A stretch of DNA of 64,000 nt from Curtobacterium sp. ER1/6 (GCF_001742745.1 NZ_MJAK01000002.1:248001-312000); one strand, 5' to 3'; counted from the stretch's first letter, positions 1 to 9,081 are shown. Numbers and translations are program-made. Notes: a model not told the origin generated them from the letters alone.

Positions 1-2
1 CC

Positions 3-800
3 GAGGGCCGCGGCAAGACCGTGATCTTCACGCGCACCAAGCGCGCCGCCGCGAAGCTGGTCGAGGAGCTGAAGGACCGCGGGTTCAACGCCGCGGCCGT
101 GCACGGCGACCTCAATCAGGAGCAGCGCGAGCGCGCGATGGCCGCCTTCAAGGCCGGCAAGCGCGACGTGCTCATCGCGACGGACGTCGCCGCCCGCGGC
201 ATCGACGTCGACGACGTCACGCACGTGATCAACCACACCATCCCGGACGACCCGGACACGTACCTGCACCGCGCGGGCCGCACCGGTCGTGCCGGCAAGA
301 CGGGCATCGCGGTCACGTTCGTCGACTGGGACGACCTGCACAAGTGGACGCTGATCGACAAGGCCCTCGAGTTCGGCATCCCCGAGCCCGTCGAGACCTA
401 CTCGTCGTCGCCCCACCTGTTCAGCGACCTCGACATCCCCGCCGGCACGAAGGGTCGCCTGCCCGGCGCGCCCTCGCACGCGGCCGAAGCCGGCTCCTCC
501 GCCGGCCGTGGCACGCAGCGCAGCGGTGACCGTCGCGGCTCCGAGCGCAGCGGTGACCGCCAGGGCGGCGAGCGGGGCGGCTCGCGTCCGCGATCGCGCA
601 CCCGGACGGGAGGCTCGTCCGAGGCCGTCACGTCGGCTCCGGCCGTCGAGTCCACGGGTCCCGACGCCGCGCAGCCCGCCGGTGAGGGCTCGACCACCGA
701 CGGCGCCGCGAAGCGTCGGCGTCGCCGCCGTCGCCGCGGCGGCAGCGGTTCCGCCGAGGCGACCGCCTCGGCTCCGCAGGGGTCGTCGGACGGCGAGTAG
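3..800 (+). CDS. DEAD/DEAH-box RNA helicase, C-terminal part (5' truncated by window edge)
   Basis: ATP-dependent RNA helicase, probably acting in ribosome assembly or mRNA turnover. The reading frame is open back to base 3, so the N-terminal RecA domain with the DEAD box lies outside the window. The visible 265 residues hold the second RecA domain: motif V (TDVAARGIDV, about residues 60-69) and motif VI (HRAGRTGR, about residues 88-95). A low-complexity tail of Ser/Arg/Gly stretches follows and ends in a run of arginines, typical of the RNA-binding tails of actinobacterial RhlE-type helicases. A strong hairpin follows the stop. The family call is firm; the subfamily is not resolved. Confidence 0.93.
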   Translation, partial: EGRGKTVIFTRTKRAAAKLVEELKDRGFNAAAVHGDLNQEQRERAMAAFKAGKRDVLIATDVAARGIDVDDVTHVINHTIPDDPDTYLHRAGRTGRAGKTGIAVTFVDWDDLHKWTLIDKALEFGIPEPVETYSSSPHLFSDLDIPAGTKGRLPGAPSHAAEAGSSAGRGTQRSGDRRGSERSGDRQGGERGGSRPRSRTRTGGSSEAVTSAPAVESTGPDAAQPAGEGSTTDGAAKRRRRRRRRGGSGSAEATASAPQGSSDGE

Positions 801-812
801 CGCCTCCAGACC

Positions 813-844
813 GGAGGGCCCGTCGCTGACGCGACGGGCCCTCC
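813..844. terminator. Bidirectional hairpin terminator
   Basis: A perfect 14-bp stem (813-826 with 831-844) and a 4-nt loop lie between the convergent helicase and PHP genes. There is no clear U-tract, as is common for high-GC actinobacterial terminators. Confidence 0.8.
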
Positions 845-892
845 GTCGTCCCAGCCCACGCGCCGGCCTGCCGTGCCCGGGGCGGGCGGGGG

Positions 893-1765
893 TCAGGCCA
901 GGCGGGAGCCCGCGCCGTGCACGGGCGCGCTGCCCGTCGCCTGCTCGACGATCGCGTCAAAGGAGACCCGGGCCGTGCGGTGCTCACCGAAGCGGTTCGG
1001 CTTGCCGGTGCCGTGGTAGTCGCTCGACCCGGTGACGAACAGGCCGTACCGCTCCGCCCAGTCGAGCAGGGTGCGCTTGCCGTGCGCGAGGTTCTCGCGG
1101 TGGTCGACCTCGAGGCCGCCGAGCCCGGCGTCGACGAGTTCGCGGAGCGCCGGTTCATCGATGACGATCCCGCGCGAGGACGCCGCCGGGTGCGCGATGA
1201 CCGGGACGCCGCCGGCCGCCCGGATCAGCTCCACCCCGCGCAGGGGCGTCGGGGCATCGTGCGGCTCGTAGTAGCCGGAGGCCGGGTGCAGGATCCCGCG
1301 GAAGGCGGCGCTCCGGTCGGGCTCGAGCCCGCGGGCGACGAGCGCGTCGGCGATGTGCGGGCGGCCGATGGTCGCACCGTCGCTGGCCTGCGCGATCACG
1401 TCGTCCCAGGTGATCGGGTGGTCGCGGCCGATCCGTTCGACCATGCGCCGAGCGCGGGCGAACCGGCCGTCGCGGATGCGGGTCGTCTCCTCGACGAGGC
1501 CCGGGTCGGACGGGTCGACGAGGTAGCCGAGCACGTGGACGCTCCGGTACCCGACGCGGGTGCTCAGCTCGAGGCCGGGCACCAGCGTCATCGGTCGGTC
1601 GCGGACGGCGGCGATCGCATCGTCCCAGCCCGCGGTGGTGTCGTGGTCCGTCAGGGCGACGCCGTCGAGTCCGGCCGCGGCGGCTGCGGCAACGAGTGCG
1701 GCGGGGCGCTCGGTGCCGTCGGAGACGCTCGAGTGGGCGTGCAGGTCGATGAACGGATCGGGCAC
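893..1765 (-). CDS. PHP-domain metal-dependent phosphoesterase
   Basis: PHP-superfamily phosphoesterase of the TrpH/YciV type; characterised members are 3'-phosphoadenosine/oligonucleotide phosphatases or 5'-3' exonucleases. Metal-ligand motifs visible: DLHAHS at the N-terminus, TDHDTT near residue 40, an internal HPA near residue 190, and SDYHG near residue 245. The length of 290 residues fits the family. An ATG at 1774 is in frame, but a TAGCAT box (1773-1778) ends 7 nt before the GTG at 1765, so a leaderless start at 1765 is preferred. Divergent from the aminopeptidase P gene. Confidence 0.88.
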   Translation of the reverse strand: MPDPFIDLHAHSSVSDGTERPAALVAAAAAAGLDGVALTDHDTTAGWDDAIAAVRDRPMTLVPGLELSTRVGYRSVHVLGYLVDPSDPGLVEETTRIRDGRFARARRMVERIGRDHPITWDDVIAQASDGATIGRPHIADALVARGLEPDRSAAFRGILHPASGYYEPHDAPTPLRGVELIRAAGGVPVIAHPAASSRGIVIDEPALRELVDAGLGGLEVDHRENLAHGKRTLLDWAERYGLFVTGSSDYHGTGKPNRFGEHRTARVSFDAIVEQATGSAPVHGAGSRLA

Positions 1766-1835
1766 GTCGACCATGCTAGCGACAGGTGAACAGCCGCTCA
1801 GGCCGCACGGTCAGCTCGGTGCGATGATGGGTGAC

Positions 1836-3320
1836 ATGGCCGACACCACCCCTCGCGCGACGAGCAACCGTTCCACCACTCCCGGGTCCTCGACCTTCAA
1901 GGACCACATCGCGTCGCAGTGGGCGGACCGGGTGCGCCCCACTCCCGAGCCCCGCGAGCAGTCGGCCTCCGCAGCCGAGCGCCGCGCCCGGATCTCCGAG
2001 CTGCACCCCGGGCGCACGATCGTGGTGCCCGCCGGACAGGCGAAGGTGCGCTCGAACGACTGCGACTTCCCGTTCCGCCCGCACTCGACCTTCGCGCACC
2101 TGACCGGCTGGGGCACCGACACGGTCGTCGGCTCCGTGCTCGTGCTGACGCCGAACGGGTCCGGGCACGACGCCACGCTGTACTTCCGTGCCACGGCCAG
2201 CCGCGACTCCGAGGAGTTCTACGCGAACCCCGAGATCGGCGAGTTCTGGGTCGGCCCGCGTCCGTCGCTCGACGAGGTCGCCGCCGACCTCGAACTCGCG
2301 ACGGCCGACCTCGGCGCCTTCGCCGAGGTCGCCGACGGTCTCGACGCCTCGGTGCTGCTCGTCCGCGACGCCGACGACGAGCTGACCCGCGCGCTCGACG
2401 CCCGCCTCGGCACCGCGGTGGGCGGGGCCGAGGCGACCGACGCCGCGCCCGCGACCGACGACGTGCTCTCCCGCGACCTGTCCGAGCTCCGGCTCGTGAA
2501 GGACGCGTACGAGGTGAACGAGCTCCGGAAGGCCGTCGAGGCCACGAAGTCCGGGTTCGACGACGTCATCGCCGACTTCGACGCCGTCCTGGCGCACCCC
2601 CGCGGCGAGCGCATCGTCGAGGGCACCTTCAACCGCCGTGCCCGGGCCGACGGCAACACGGTGGGGTACGACACCATCGCCGCGTCCGGCCACCACGCCT
2701 GCATCCTGCACTGGACCCGCAACGACGGTGCCGTGGCGCCGGGCGACCTCATCCTCATCGACGCCGGCGTCGAGGTCGACTCGTTCTACACCGCCGACAT
2801 CACCCGCACGCTGCCGGTCAGCGGGACCTTCACCGACGTGCAGCGCATGGTCTACGAGGCCGTGCTCGAGGCGGCGGACGCCGCGTTCGCGATCGTCAGG
2901 CCCGGGATCACCTTCCGCGAGGTCCACGCCACCGCCATGGAGGTCATCGCCCGGAAGACCGCCGAGTGGGGCTTCCTGCCCGGGACCGCGGAGGAGTCGC
3001 TCCAGCCGGACAACCAGTTCCACCGCCGCTACATGGTGCACGGCACGAGCCACCACCTCGGACTCGACGTGCACGACTGCGCGAAGGCCCGCCGCGAGAT
3101 GTACATCGACGGCACCGTGCAGCCCGGCATGGTCTTCACGATCGAACCCGGCCTGTACTTCCAGCAGGACGACCTCACCGTCCCCGAGGAGTTCCGCGGC
3201 ATCGGTGTCCGCATCGAGGACGACGTCCTGGTGACCGAGGACGGCGCCGAGAACCTCTCGGTGGGCATCCCCCGGACCTCCTCGGAAGTGGAGGGGTGGA
3301 TCGCGCGGTCCGGCCGCTAG
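1836..3320 (+). CDS. Aminopeptidase P family protein (M24B, Xaa-Pro)
   Basis: Cytosolic metallopeptidase removing N-terminal residues ahead of proline. The 494 residues have an N-terminal creatinase-like domain and a C-terminal pita-bread domain. The five M24 metal ligands can be read: Asp in LIDAGVEVD, Asp in ADITRT, His in HGTSHHLG, Glu in FTIEPG and Glu in GVRIEDD. The start was placed at ATG 1836; in-frame ATGs at 1824 and 1827 are possible, and none has a good ribosome site. Its TAG stop forms part of the TAGCCT box that appears to drive the acetyltransferase 9 bp downstream. Confidence 0.93.
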   Translation: MADTTPRATSNRSTTPGSSTFKDHIASQWADRVRPTPEPREQSASAAERRARISELHPGRTIVVPAGQAKVRSNDCDFPFRPHSTFAHLTGWGTDTVVGSVLVLTPNGSGHDATLYFRATASRDSEEFYANPEIGEFWVGPRPSLDEVAADLELATADLGAFAEVADGLDASVLLVRDADDELTRALDARLGTAVGGAEATDAAPATDDVLSRDLSELRLVKDAYEVNELRKAVEATKSGFDDVIADFDAVLAHPRGERIVEGTFNRRARADGNTVGYDTIAASGHHACILHWTRNDGAVAPGDLILIDAGVEVDSFYTADITRTLPVSGTFTDVQRMVYEAVLEAADAAFAIVRPGITFREVHATAMEVIARKTAEWGFLPGTAEESLQPDNQFHRRYMVHGTSHHLGLDVHDCAKARREMYIDGTVQPGMVFTIEPGLYFQQDDLTVPEEFRGIGVRIEDDVLVTEDGAENLSVGIPRTSSEVEGWIARSGR

Positions 3321-3329
3321 CCTGGACCG

Positions 3330-3857
3330 GTGACGACGATGCCCGACACCAGCCCCAGCACGACGCCCGCCGCGGTCCCCGCACCGACCGGCACCACCGT
3401 GCCGCGCGGGCTGTCCATCGACGTCGAGCACTTCGACTCGCCGGACGCGCAGCGGCTCCGGGCCGCGCAGCGCCTGGAGATCGACCGGTCCTACGGTGGC
3501 GACACCGAGCCCGGCGAGAAGCCGACGGCCGAGTCCATCGCGGTGTTCTTCGTGGCGCGGGACGAGGACGGCACGCCGCTCGGCTGCGGTGGGCTGCGCC
3601 TCGTGCAGGACGGCATCGCCGAGGTGAAGCGCATGTACGTCCGACCCGAGTCGCGCGGTGCCGGGGTGTCGACCGGGATCCTCCGTCGCCTCGAGGAGGC
3701 CGCGATCGACCTCGGGTCGCCGGCGCTCGTGCTCGAGACCGGTGACCAGCAGCAGCGCGCCATCGGGTTCTACGAGCGCGAGGGCTTCACCCGCATCGCC
3801 AACTTCGGCCCCTACGTCGGGGCTGCCCGCTCCGTTTGCTACTCGAAGGTCCTGTAG
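3330..3857 (+). CDS. GNAT family N-acetyltransferase
   Basis: Acetyl-CoA-dependent acyltransferase of 175 residues; substrate unknown. The fold is recognised from the acetyl-CoA loop RGAGVSTG (around residue 109) after the strand VKRMYV, followed by a C-terminal IGFYEREGF segment typical of the last GNAT helix and strand. The first 30 residues are a Thr/Pro-rich extension. The GTG start lies 6 nt after TAGCCT (3318-3323), so the mRNA may be leaderless even though the gene sits 9 bp after the aminopeptidase. Confidence 0.88.
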   Translation: MTTMPDTSPSTTPAAVPAPTGTTVPRGLSIDVEHFDSPDAQRLRAAQRLEIDRSYGGDTEPGEKPTAESIAVFFVARDEDGTPLGCGGLRLVQDGIAEVKRMYVRPESRGAGVSTGILRRLEEAAIDLGSPALVLETGDQQQRAIGFYEREGFTRIANFGPYVGAARSVCYSKVL

Positions 3858-3877
3858 CCGGGACCCCCGCACGGACG

Positions 3878-3918
3878 ACGACGCCCGCGCCGACCCGGTG
3901 GTCGGTCGCGGGCGTCGT
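3878..3918. terminator. Hairpin terminator
   Basis: Arms 3878-3889 and 3907-3918 pair over 12 bp, with a further inner stem (3890-3895 with 3900-3905). It lies between two convergent genes. Confidence 0.75.
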
Positions 3919-3942
3919 TCCGTCGGCGAGGGCCTCGGGTCG

Positions 3943-4926
3943 TCAGGCGCGGTCGTCGTCGCGCCGCTGCTCCGGTGCACCGTCAGCAGCACCGCCGCGG
4001 TCGGCACCGCGCCCGCGGTCGTCGTCCGCACCGGTGACACGCTCGCCGTACTGCGGGCGCTCGTCGGGCCGTGACTGCGGCACCCGCGGGTCGACGGCCG
4101 GCGCGGGCTGCTGCGCGGTCTGCGGGGTCTCACCGTAGCGGGGTCCCTCGTTCGTGCCGTACCGCGGGCCGTCGTTCGTGCCGTACCGCGGGCCGTCGTT
4201 CGTGCCGTACCGCGGGCCACCGTCCTGGGGGCGACCGCCGTCACCGGGGCGACCGCCCTGCGGACCGGGGGCCGACGTGCCGGGCTGCTGCGTGCCTCCC
4301 GGCCGGTGCGGCGTGGCGTGTCCGCCGTACGGCGACCCCTGCTGCGGGCCCGGACGCCACGGTTCCTGGCCCTGGAAGGGCCGCGCGCTCGTGCCGGGTG
4401 CTCCCGGCTGCGGGGCGTCGTTCCAGTGCGTCGACGGGGTCGCGCCGTGCTGGCCGAGGATCTGCTGCGCCTGCCCGGTCAGCTGCGGGTCGACGACGAT
4501 CTGGTAGTTCGTGGCGAGCACCTGGTGCACGCTCGTGAAGTCGCGCTGCCGCTTCGTGATGGCGAAGGAGACGATGCCGTAGAGCATGCCGAACGCGGCA
4601 CCGATGATCGCGGCGGCGATGATCAGGCCCCCGGCGGTCGGCGAGAACAGCGTCAGGACGATGCCGAAGAAGATGCCCAGCCAGAGGCCGGACAGCGCCC
4701 CCGCGATGGCGGCGCGACCGTACGTCATCTTGCCGGTGACGCGCTCGACGGTCTTGAGGTCGTTGCCGACGATCGCGATCTTCGCGACGGGGAAGTCCGC
4801 CTCCGCCAGCTTCGCGACGACGCGCTGCGCGTCGGGGTAGCTGTCGTAGGTGCCGAGGACGTCCCCGCGCGGCAGCGTCGGGAAGGCCTGGGCGGTGCGT
4901 CCGGCGAACGGGCTCTGGTTGCTCAC
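3943..4926 (-). CDS. General stress protein 17M-like membrane protein with low-complexity C-terminus
   Basis: The N-terminal 70 residues resemble the YflT/general stress 17M domain (VLGTYDSYPDAQRVVAKL, then a VGNDL step). Two hydrophobic segments follow (AGALSGLWLGIFFGIVLTLF and GLIIAAAIIGAAFGMLYGI), joined by a short loop. The last 150 residues are a disordered Gln/Pro/Gly/Asp-rich tail containing an 8-residue tandem repeat (YGTNDGPR). The GTG at 4926 was chosen because homology begins right there; the longer open frame upstream is GC-driven. It is probably an envelope stress protein. The function is inferred from the domain only. Confidence 0.8.
   Translation of the reverse strand: MSNQSPFAGRTAQAFPTLPRGDVLGTYDSYPDAQRVVAKLAEADFPVAKIAIVGNDLKTVERVTGKMTYGRAAIAGALSGLWLGIFFGIVLTLFSPTAGGLIIAAAIIGAAFGMLYGIVSFAITKRQRDFTSVHQVLATNYQIVVDPQLTGQAQQILGQHGATPSTHWNDAPQPGAPGTSARPFQGQEPWRPGPQQGSPYGGHATPHRPGGTQQPGTSAPGPQGGRPGDGGRPQDGGPRYGTNDGPRYGTNDGPRYGTNEGPRYGETPQTAQQPAPAVDPRVPQSRPDERPQYGERVTGADDDRGRGADRGGAADGAPEQRRDDDRA
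4133..4219 (-). repeat. 24-bp in-frame tandem repeat
   Basis: Units begin at 4133, 4157, 4181 and 4205 and encode YGTN(D/E)GPR in the tail of the stress-protein gene. The two central units are identical at DNA level; the outer ones diverge. Because 24 is a multiple of 3, gain or loss of copies would keep the frame. Confidence 0.85.
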
Positions 4927-5100
4927 CCAGCCATCATCCACCGGACACCTTGCGATCACACGTGCGCCTCCCGGGTGTCTCCGGGGTGCTCCGCGGTGCT
5001 CCGTCGGCGCAGACTTCGCCTCCGGGCGCCTCCGGGATGCCTCAGGGTCGGCGCCGTCGGTCGGGCATGCGCCCGGACCGGCACCGACTACGCTGGACGG

Positions 5101-6420
5101 GTGAGCGCCTCGAAGGTCTTCGTCGCCCGCCTCGCCGGGTGCTCCGTCTTCGACCCCGCGGGCGACCGCGTCGGCCGCGTCCGGGACGTCCTGGTGGTGT
5201 ACCGACGGGCCGATCCCCCACGCGTGGTCGGGCTCATCGTCGAGGTTCCCGGCAAGCGCCGCATCTTCCTGAGCATCGGACGCGTCACGTCGATCGGTGC
5301 GGGCCAGGTCATCACCACGGGCATCGTCAACATGCGCCGCTTCGAGCAGCGCGGCGGCGAGGTCCGGGTGATCGCCGAGATGCTCGGACGCAAGGTCCTG
5401 CTGACGCGCGACCGCATCCGCGCCACGATCGAGGACGTCGCGATCGAGGACCGCGGGCAGGGCGACTGGGAGGTGTCGCAGCTCTTCCTCCGCAAGCCGA
5501 AGACGACCCCGTCGCCGTTCGGCAAGGGGCCGACGACCTTCGCCACCTGGAACGAGGTCACCGAGGACGAGCTCCCCGGCGAGGCCCAGTCCGCCGAGCA
5601 CGTCATCGCAGCGTACTCCGACCTGGTCCCGGCCGACCTGGCCAGCACGCTGCTCGACCTGCCCGAGGAACGCCGCTTCGAGGTGGCCGAGGAACTCCCC
5701 GACGACCGGCTGGCCGACGTGCTCGAGGAGATGCCCGACCAGGAGCGCATCGACATCCTGACCCGGCTCGAGGACGCCCGCGCCGCCGACGTCCTCGACC
5801 AGATGCAGCCGGACGACGCCGCCGACGTGCTCGCGCAGTTCCCCGACGACCGGAGCGAGGCACTGCTGCAGCTCATGGAGCCGGAGGAGGCGCAGGACGT
5901 CCGCATGCTCCTGGAGTACGAGCCGGACACCGCCGGTGGCCTCATGACCACCGAGCCGGTCATCGTCTCCGCCGACGCCACCGTGGCCGAGGGGCTCGCG
6001 CTCATCCGCCGGCACGAGCTCGCCCCGGCCCTCGGCGCGAGCGTCTGCGTGACCCTGCCGCCGTACGAGCCGCCGACCGGCCGGTTCCTCGGCCTGGTGC
6101 ACTTCCAGCGCATGCTCCGCTACCCGCCGAACGAACGCCTCGGCACGCTCATCGACCAGCAGACCGAACCGGTGCGGGTCGACGCCAGCGCCGCCGAGGT
6201 CACGCGCGTCATGGCGACCTACAACCTCGTGTCCGTCCCCGTGGTCGACGACGCCCACCGCCTGGTCGGGGTGGTGACGATCGACGACGTCCTCGACCAC
6301 GTCCTGCCCGACGACTGGCGAAGTCAGGGCGAGGGGGAATCCCCCTCGCGACTCCGCCAACGCCCGCGCAAGACGCCCGTGACGACGGGAAGGAGGACCA
6401 CCCGTGGCCCGAACGGATGA
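5101..6420 (+). CDS. PRC-barrel / MgtE N-terminal / CBS-domain protein without membrane domain
   Basis: 439 residues. The N-terminus looks like a PRC-barrel (GCSVFDPAGDRVGRVRDV). The middle has the helical Asp/Glu/Leu repeats of the MgtE N-terminal magnesium-sensing domain, such as DLPEERRFEVAEELPDDR. The C-terminal part has a paired CBS module (TAGGLMTTEPVIVSADATV and LVSVPVVDDAHRLVGVVTID). No transmembrane channel segment exists, so it is not itself a Mg2+ transporter; a soluble regulator role is inferred. The GTG start lies 6 nt after TACGCT (5089-5094). The 3' end overlaps the DUF1003 gene by 17 bp, suggesting coupled translation. Confidence 0.85.
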   Translation: MSASKVFVARLAGCSVFDPAGDRVGRVRDVLVVYRRADPPRVVGLIVEVPGKRRIFLSIGRVTSIGAGQVITTGIVNMRRFEQRGGEVRVIAEMLGRKVLLTRDRIRATIEDVAIEDRGQGDWEVSQLFLRKPKTTPSPFGKGPTTFATWNEVTEDELPGEAQSAEHVIAAYSDLVPADLASTLLDLPEERRFEVAEELPDDRLADVLEEMPDQERIDILTRLEDARAADVLDQMQPDDAADVLAQFPDDRSEALLQLMEPEEAQDVRMLLEYEPDTAGGLMTTEPVIVSADATVAEGLALIRRHELAPALGASVCVTLPPYEPPTGRFLGLVHFQRMLRYPPNERLGTLIDQQTEPVRVDASAAEVTRVMATYNLVSVPVVDDAHRLVGVVTIDDVLDHVLPDDWRSQGEGESPSRLRQRPRKTPVTTGRRTTRGPNG

Positions 6421-6952
6421 CGACCGCCAGGAGCGACTCGACTCGCCCAAGGGCATGCGCACGCGCGTGCTCCCGACCCGCCGTCGCGGCCGTGGTGACA
6501 CCTTCGGTCGGGCGACCGAGGGCATCGCTCGCGCGATGGGCACGCCCTGGTTCCTCGTCGGCCTGACCCTCTTCTGCGCCGTCTGGATGGGCTACAACAC
6601 CCTGGCCCCGAAGCCGTGGCAGTTCGACTCCGCGGCGATCGGCTTCACGGCGCTGACGCTCGTGCTGTCGCTGCAGGCCTCGTACGCGGCACCGCTGATC
6701 CTGCTCGCGCAGAACCGGCAGGACGACCGCGACCGCGTGCAGTTCGAGCAGGACCGCCAGCGTGCCGAGCGGAACCTGGCCGACACCGAGTACCTCGCCC
6801 GCGAGGTCGTCGCCCTCCGCCTGGCGATGCGGGACATGGCGTCGAAGGACTTCATCCGTGCCGAGCTCCGGTCCCTGCTCGAGGAGCTCGACCGCCGCGA
6901 CACCGAGGACGCCGGCTTCGCCGACGAGCCGGGCACGACCACGCGTGGCTGA
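6404..6952 (+). CDS. DUF1003 membrane protein
   Basis: 182 residues with the DUF1003 core: two hydrophobic segments (WFLVGLTLFCAVWMGYNTL and AIGFTALTLVLSLQASYAAP) linked by the typical PWQFD loop, then a charged helix (QNRQDDRDRVQFEQDR) and an acidic tail. Members are inner-membrane proteins of unknown function. A good ribosome site (AAGGAGG) lies 8-9 nt upstream of the GTG inside the previous gene. The end overlaps mrp by 8 bp, so the three genes form a tight operon. Confidence 0.88.
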   Translation: MARTDDDRQERLDSPKGMRTRVLPTRRRGRGDTFGRATEGIARAMGTPWFLVGLTLFCAVWMGYNTLAPKPWQFDSAAIGFTALTLVLSLQASYAAPLILLAQNRQDDRDRVQFEQDRQRAERNLADTEYLAREVVALRLAMRDMASKDFIRAELRSLLEELDRRDTEDAGFADEPGTTTRG

Positions 6953-8090
6953 GGAGCGTCTCGGCGAAGCCGTCCTCGCTGCGCTCGGCCGCGTGCTCGA
7001 CCCGGAGATCCGTCGCCCCGTCACGGAGCTCGACATGATCCGCGGCGTCGACGTGCAGCCGGGAGGCTCGGTGCGCGTGGACCTGCAGCTCACGATCGTC
7101 GGGTGCCCGGCCGCCGACACCATCGAACGGGACGTGCGCTCGGCCGCCGGTTCCGTGGACGGCGTGCACCACGTCGACGTCGACGTCTCCGTGATGAGCC
7201 CGGCGACGCGGGCCGCGCTCACGGAGCGGCTGCGCGGCGACCGGCCGCGCGGTGTGCAGTTCACCCCGGACACTCTTACCCGGGTCATCGCCGTGACCAG
7301 CGGCAAGGGCGGCGTCGGCAAGTCGACCGTCACCGTCAACCTGGCGGTCGCGCTCGCCGCCGCCGGACAGCGGGTCGGCGTGGTCGACGTCGACGTGCAC
7401 GGCTTCAGCGTCCCCGGGCTCATGGGGCTGACGGACGCGCACGGCGTCGCACCCCGGCCGACCCGCGTGGACAGCATGATCCTGCCGCCGGTCGCGCACG
7501 AGGTGAAGGTCGTCTCGATCGGCATGTTCGTCGACGACGTCTCGACCGCGGTGTCCTGGCGCGGGCCGATGCTGCACCGGACGGTCGCGCAGTTCCTCAC
7601 CGACGTGTGGTTCGGCGACCTCGACGTGCTCCTGCTCGACCTGCCGCCCGGGACCGGTGACGTGGCGATCTCGGTCGGCCAGCTGCTCCCCCACGCCGAG
7701 GTGCTCGTCGTCACGACGCCGCAGGCCGCGGCGGCCGACGTCGCCGAGCGCAGCGGGGTGGTCGCGCGGCAGACCGGGCAGCGGGTCATCGGCGTCGTCG
7801 AGAACATGGCCGGGCTCGTGCAGCCCGACGGCACCGTGCTGCACCTGTTCGGCGAGGGCGGCGGGGACGAGACCGCGGCGCGGCTGTCCCGCGGGCAGGA
7901 CGTGCCCGTGCCGGTGCTCGGTCGCGTGCCGCTCTCGGTGCCGCTCCGGAAGGGCGGGGACACCGGCCTGCCGGTCGTGCTCGGCGCCCCCGAGGACCCG
8001 GCGGCCGTGGCCCTGCGCGGGGTCGCCGAGCGAATCACGACGATGGGCCGCGGGCTCGCCGGCCGGAAGCTCGGGCTGACGCTGTCCTGA
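6945..8090 (+). CDS. mrp: Mrp/ApbC-type P-loop ATPase (Fe-S carrier family)
   Basis: 381 residues: an N-terminal DUF59/MIP18-like domain (residues 1-100, VLDPEIRRPVTELDMI) and a MinD-like deviant P-loop (SGKGGVGKST, about residues 118-127), then DLPPGTGD as the switch/Walker B region. The family assembles and transfers Fe-S clusters. The CxxC cluster ligands found in many Mrp proteins after ENM are replaced by a QPDG-containing loop; as I recall, actinobacterial homologues also lack them. Translationally coupled to the DUF1003 gene, and close to tatB as in other actinobacteria. Confidence 0.92.
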   Translation: MAEERLGEAVLAALGRVLDPEIRRPVTELDMIRGVDVQPGGSVRVDLQLTIVGCPAADTIERDVRSAAGSVDGVHHVDVDVSVMSPATRAALTERLRGDRPRGVQFTPDTLTRVIAVTSGKGGVGKSTVTVNLAVALAAAGQRVGVVDVDVHGFSVPGLMGLTDAHGVAPRPTRVDSMILPPVAHEVKVVSIGMFVDDVSTAVSWRGPMLHRTVAQFLTDVWFGDLDVLLLDLPPGTGDVAISVGQLLPHAEVLVVTTPQAAAADVAERSGVVARQTGQRVIGVVENMAGLVQPDGTVLHLFGEGGGDETAARLSRGQDVPVPVLGRVPLSVPLRKGGDTGLPVVLGAPEDPAAVALRGVAERITTMGRGLAGRKLGLTLS

Positions 8091-8146
8091 GCTGCGCTCC
8101 CGGGCGGCGCTCGCGTCCCCGACGGCCGCCTCGGTACCGTGTCGGC

Positions 8147-8998
8147 ATGGACAGCACCGACCACGTCACCGTCGACTGGGACTCCGCGCGGGACACGAAC
8201 CGCGCGAACTGGGACGACCGCGTGCCCATCCACGAGGGCGCCTACGACGTCGCCGCGCTCGACGACCCCGCGTACCGGTCCGACGTCGTGCGCGACGACC
8301 TGCCAGCGCTCGCCCCGTGGCTGCCGGACGGCTCGCTCGACGGTCTCGACGTCTGCCACCTGCAGTGCCACATCGGCACCGACACCGTCTCGCTCGCGCG
8401 CGAGGGCGCACGGCTGACCGGGGTCGACTTCTCGGCGCCGGCCCTCGCCTCGGCGGCCGCCCTCGCGTCACGCCTCGGCCTCGACGTCTCGTGGGTCGAG
8501 ACCGACGTGCTCGACGCCCGTGCCGCCGTCACCGGCGACTTCGACGTCGTCTACACGAGCATCGGCACGATCTGCTGGCTGCCCGACCTCGACCGGTGGG
8601 CCGCACAGGTCGCCGCGCTCCTGCGTCCGGGCGGCGTGTTCTTCATCCGCGACGGGCACCCCGCGCTGTACGCCCTCGACGAGGACGCGGCCGAGCTCGT
8701 CAGCAGGTACCGGTACTTCCCGGACGGCACGGCGCAGCAGTGGGAGGACGCGGGCACGTACGTCGGGGAGGGCACCGTCGCGAACACCCGGACGTACGAG
8801 TGGCCGCACCCGCTCTCCGAGGTCGTGAACGCCTTGCTCGGTGCCGGGCTGCGGCTCCGCCGGCTCGACGAGGGCCGGACGCTCCCCTGGCGCTTCAGCC
8901 CGCGCATGGAGGCGGACGGTCACGGCTCGTGGGTGTGGCCCGCCGGGGACCGCGACCGCGTGCCCACGACGTTCACGATCGTCGCGACGAAGGACTGA
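8147..8998 (+). CDS. Class I SAM-dependent methyltransferase
   Basis: 283 residues with SAM-binding motif I written as HLQCHIGTDTVSLA (around residue 68), then the acidic post-I residue in LTGVDFS, and a motif IV-like VVYTSIGTICWL. The HLQCHIG form is seen in a widespread group of uncharacterised methyltransferases. The substrate is unknown. The ATG is 6 nt after TACCGT (8135-8140), fitting a leaderless transcript separate from mrp. Followed by a large hairpin. Confidence 0.88.
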   Translation: MDSTDHVTVDWDSARDTNRANWDDRVPIHEGAYDVAALDDPAYRSDVVRDDLPALAPWLPDGSLDGLDVCHLQCHIGTDTVSLAREGARLTGVDFSAPALASAAALASRLGLDVSWVETDVLDARAAVTGDFDVVYTSIGTICWLPDLDRWAAQVAALLRPGGVFFIRDGHPALYALDEDAAELVSRYRYFPDGTAQQWEDAGTYVGEGTVANTRTYEWPHPLSEVVNALLGAGLRLRRLDEGRTLPWRFSPRMEADGHGSWVWPAGDRDRVPTTFTIVATKD

Positions 8999-9013
8999 CC
9001 CGACGCGACCGGA

Positions 9014-9063
9014 CGACGGACGGGAGGCACGGTGCCAGCCGGCGCCGTGCCTCCCGTCCGTCG
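9014..9063. terminator. Large intergenic hairpin (GGACGGGAGGC family)
   Basis: A perfect 19-bp stem (9014-9032 with 9045-9063) and a 12-nt loop between the convergent methyltransferase and tatB genes. It is one member of a hairpin family that recurs in this window with the same arm sequence. Confidence 0.85.
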
Positions 9064-9081
9064 GCGGTCACGTGACGTTCG

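Noticed and set aside
1776-4244. Very long minus-strand open frame (822 codons) opposite the aminopeptidase and acetyltransferase
   Set aside because: It mirrors two clear plus-strand genes, has Arg/Gly/Val-rich low-complexity content and no domain. Such mirror frames arise from high GC at third positions.
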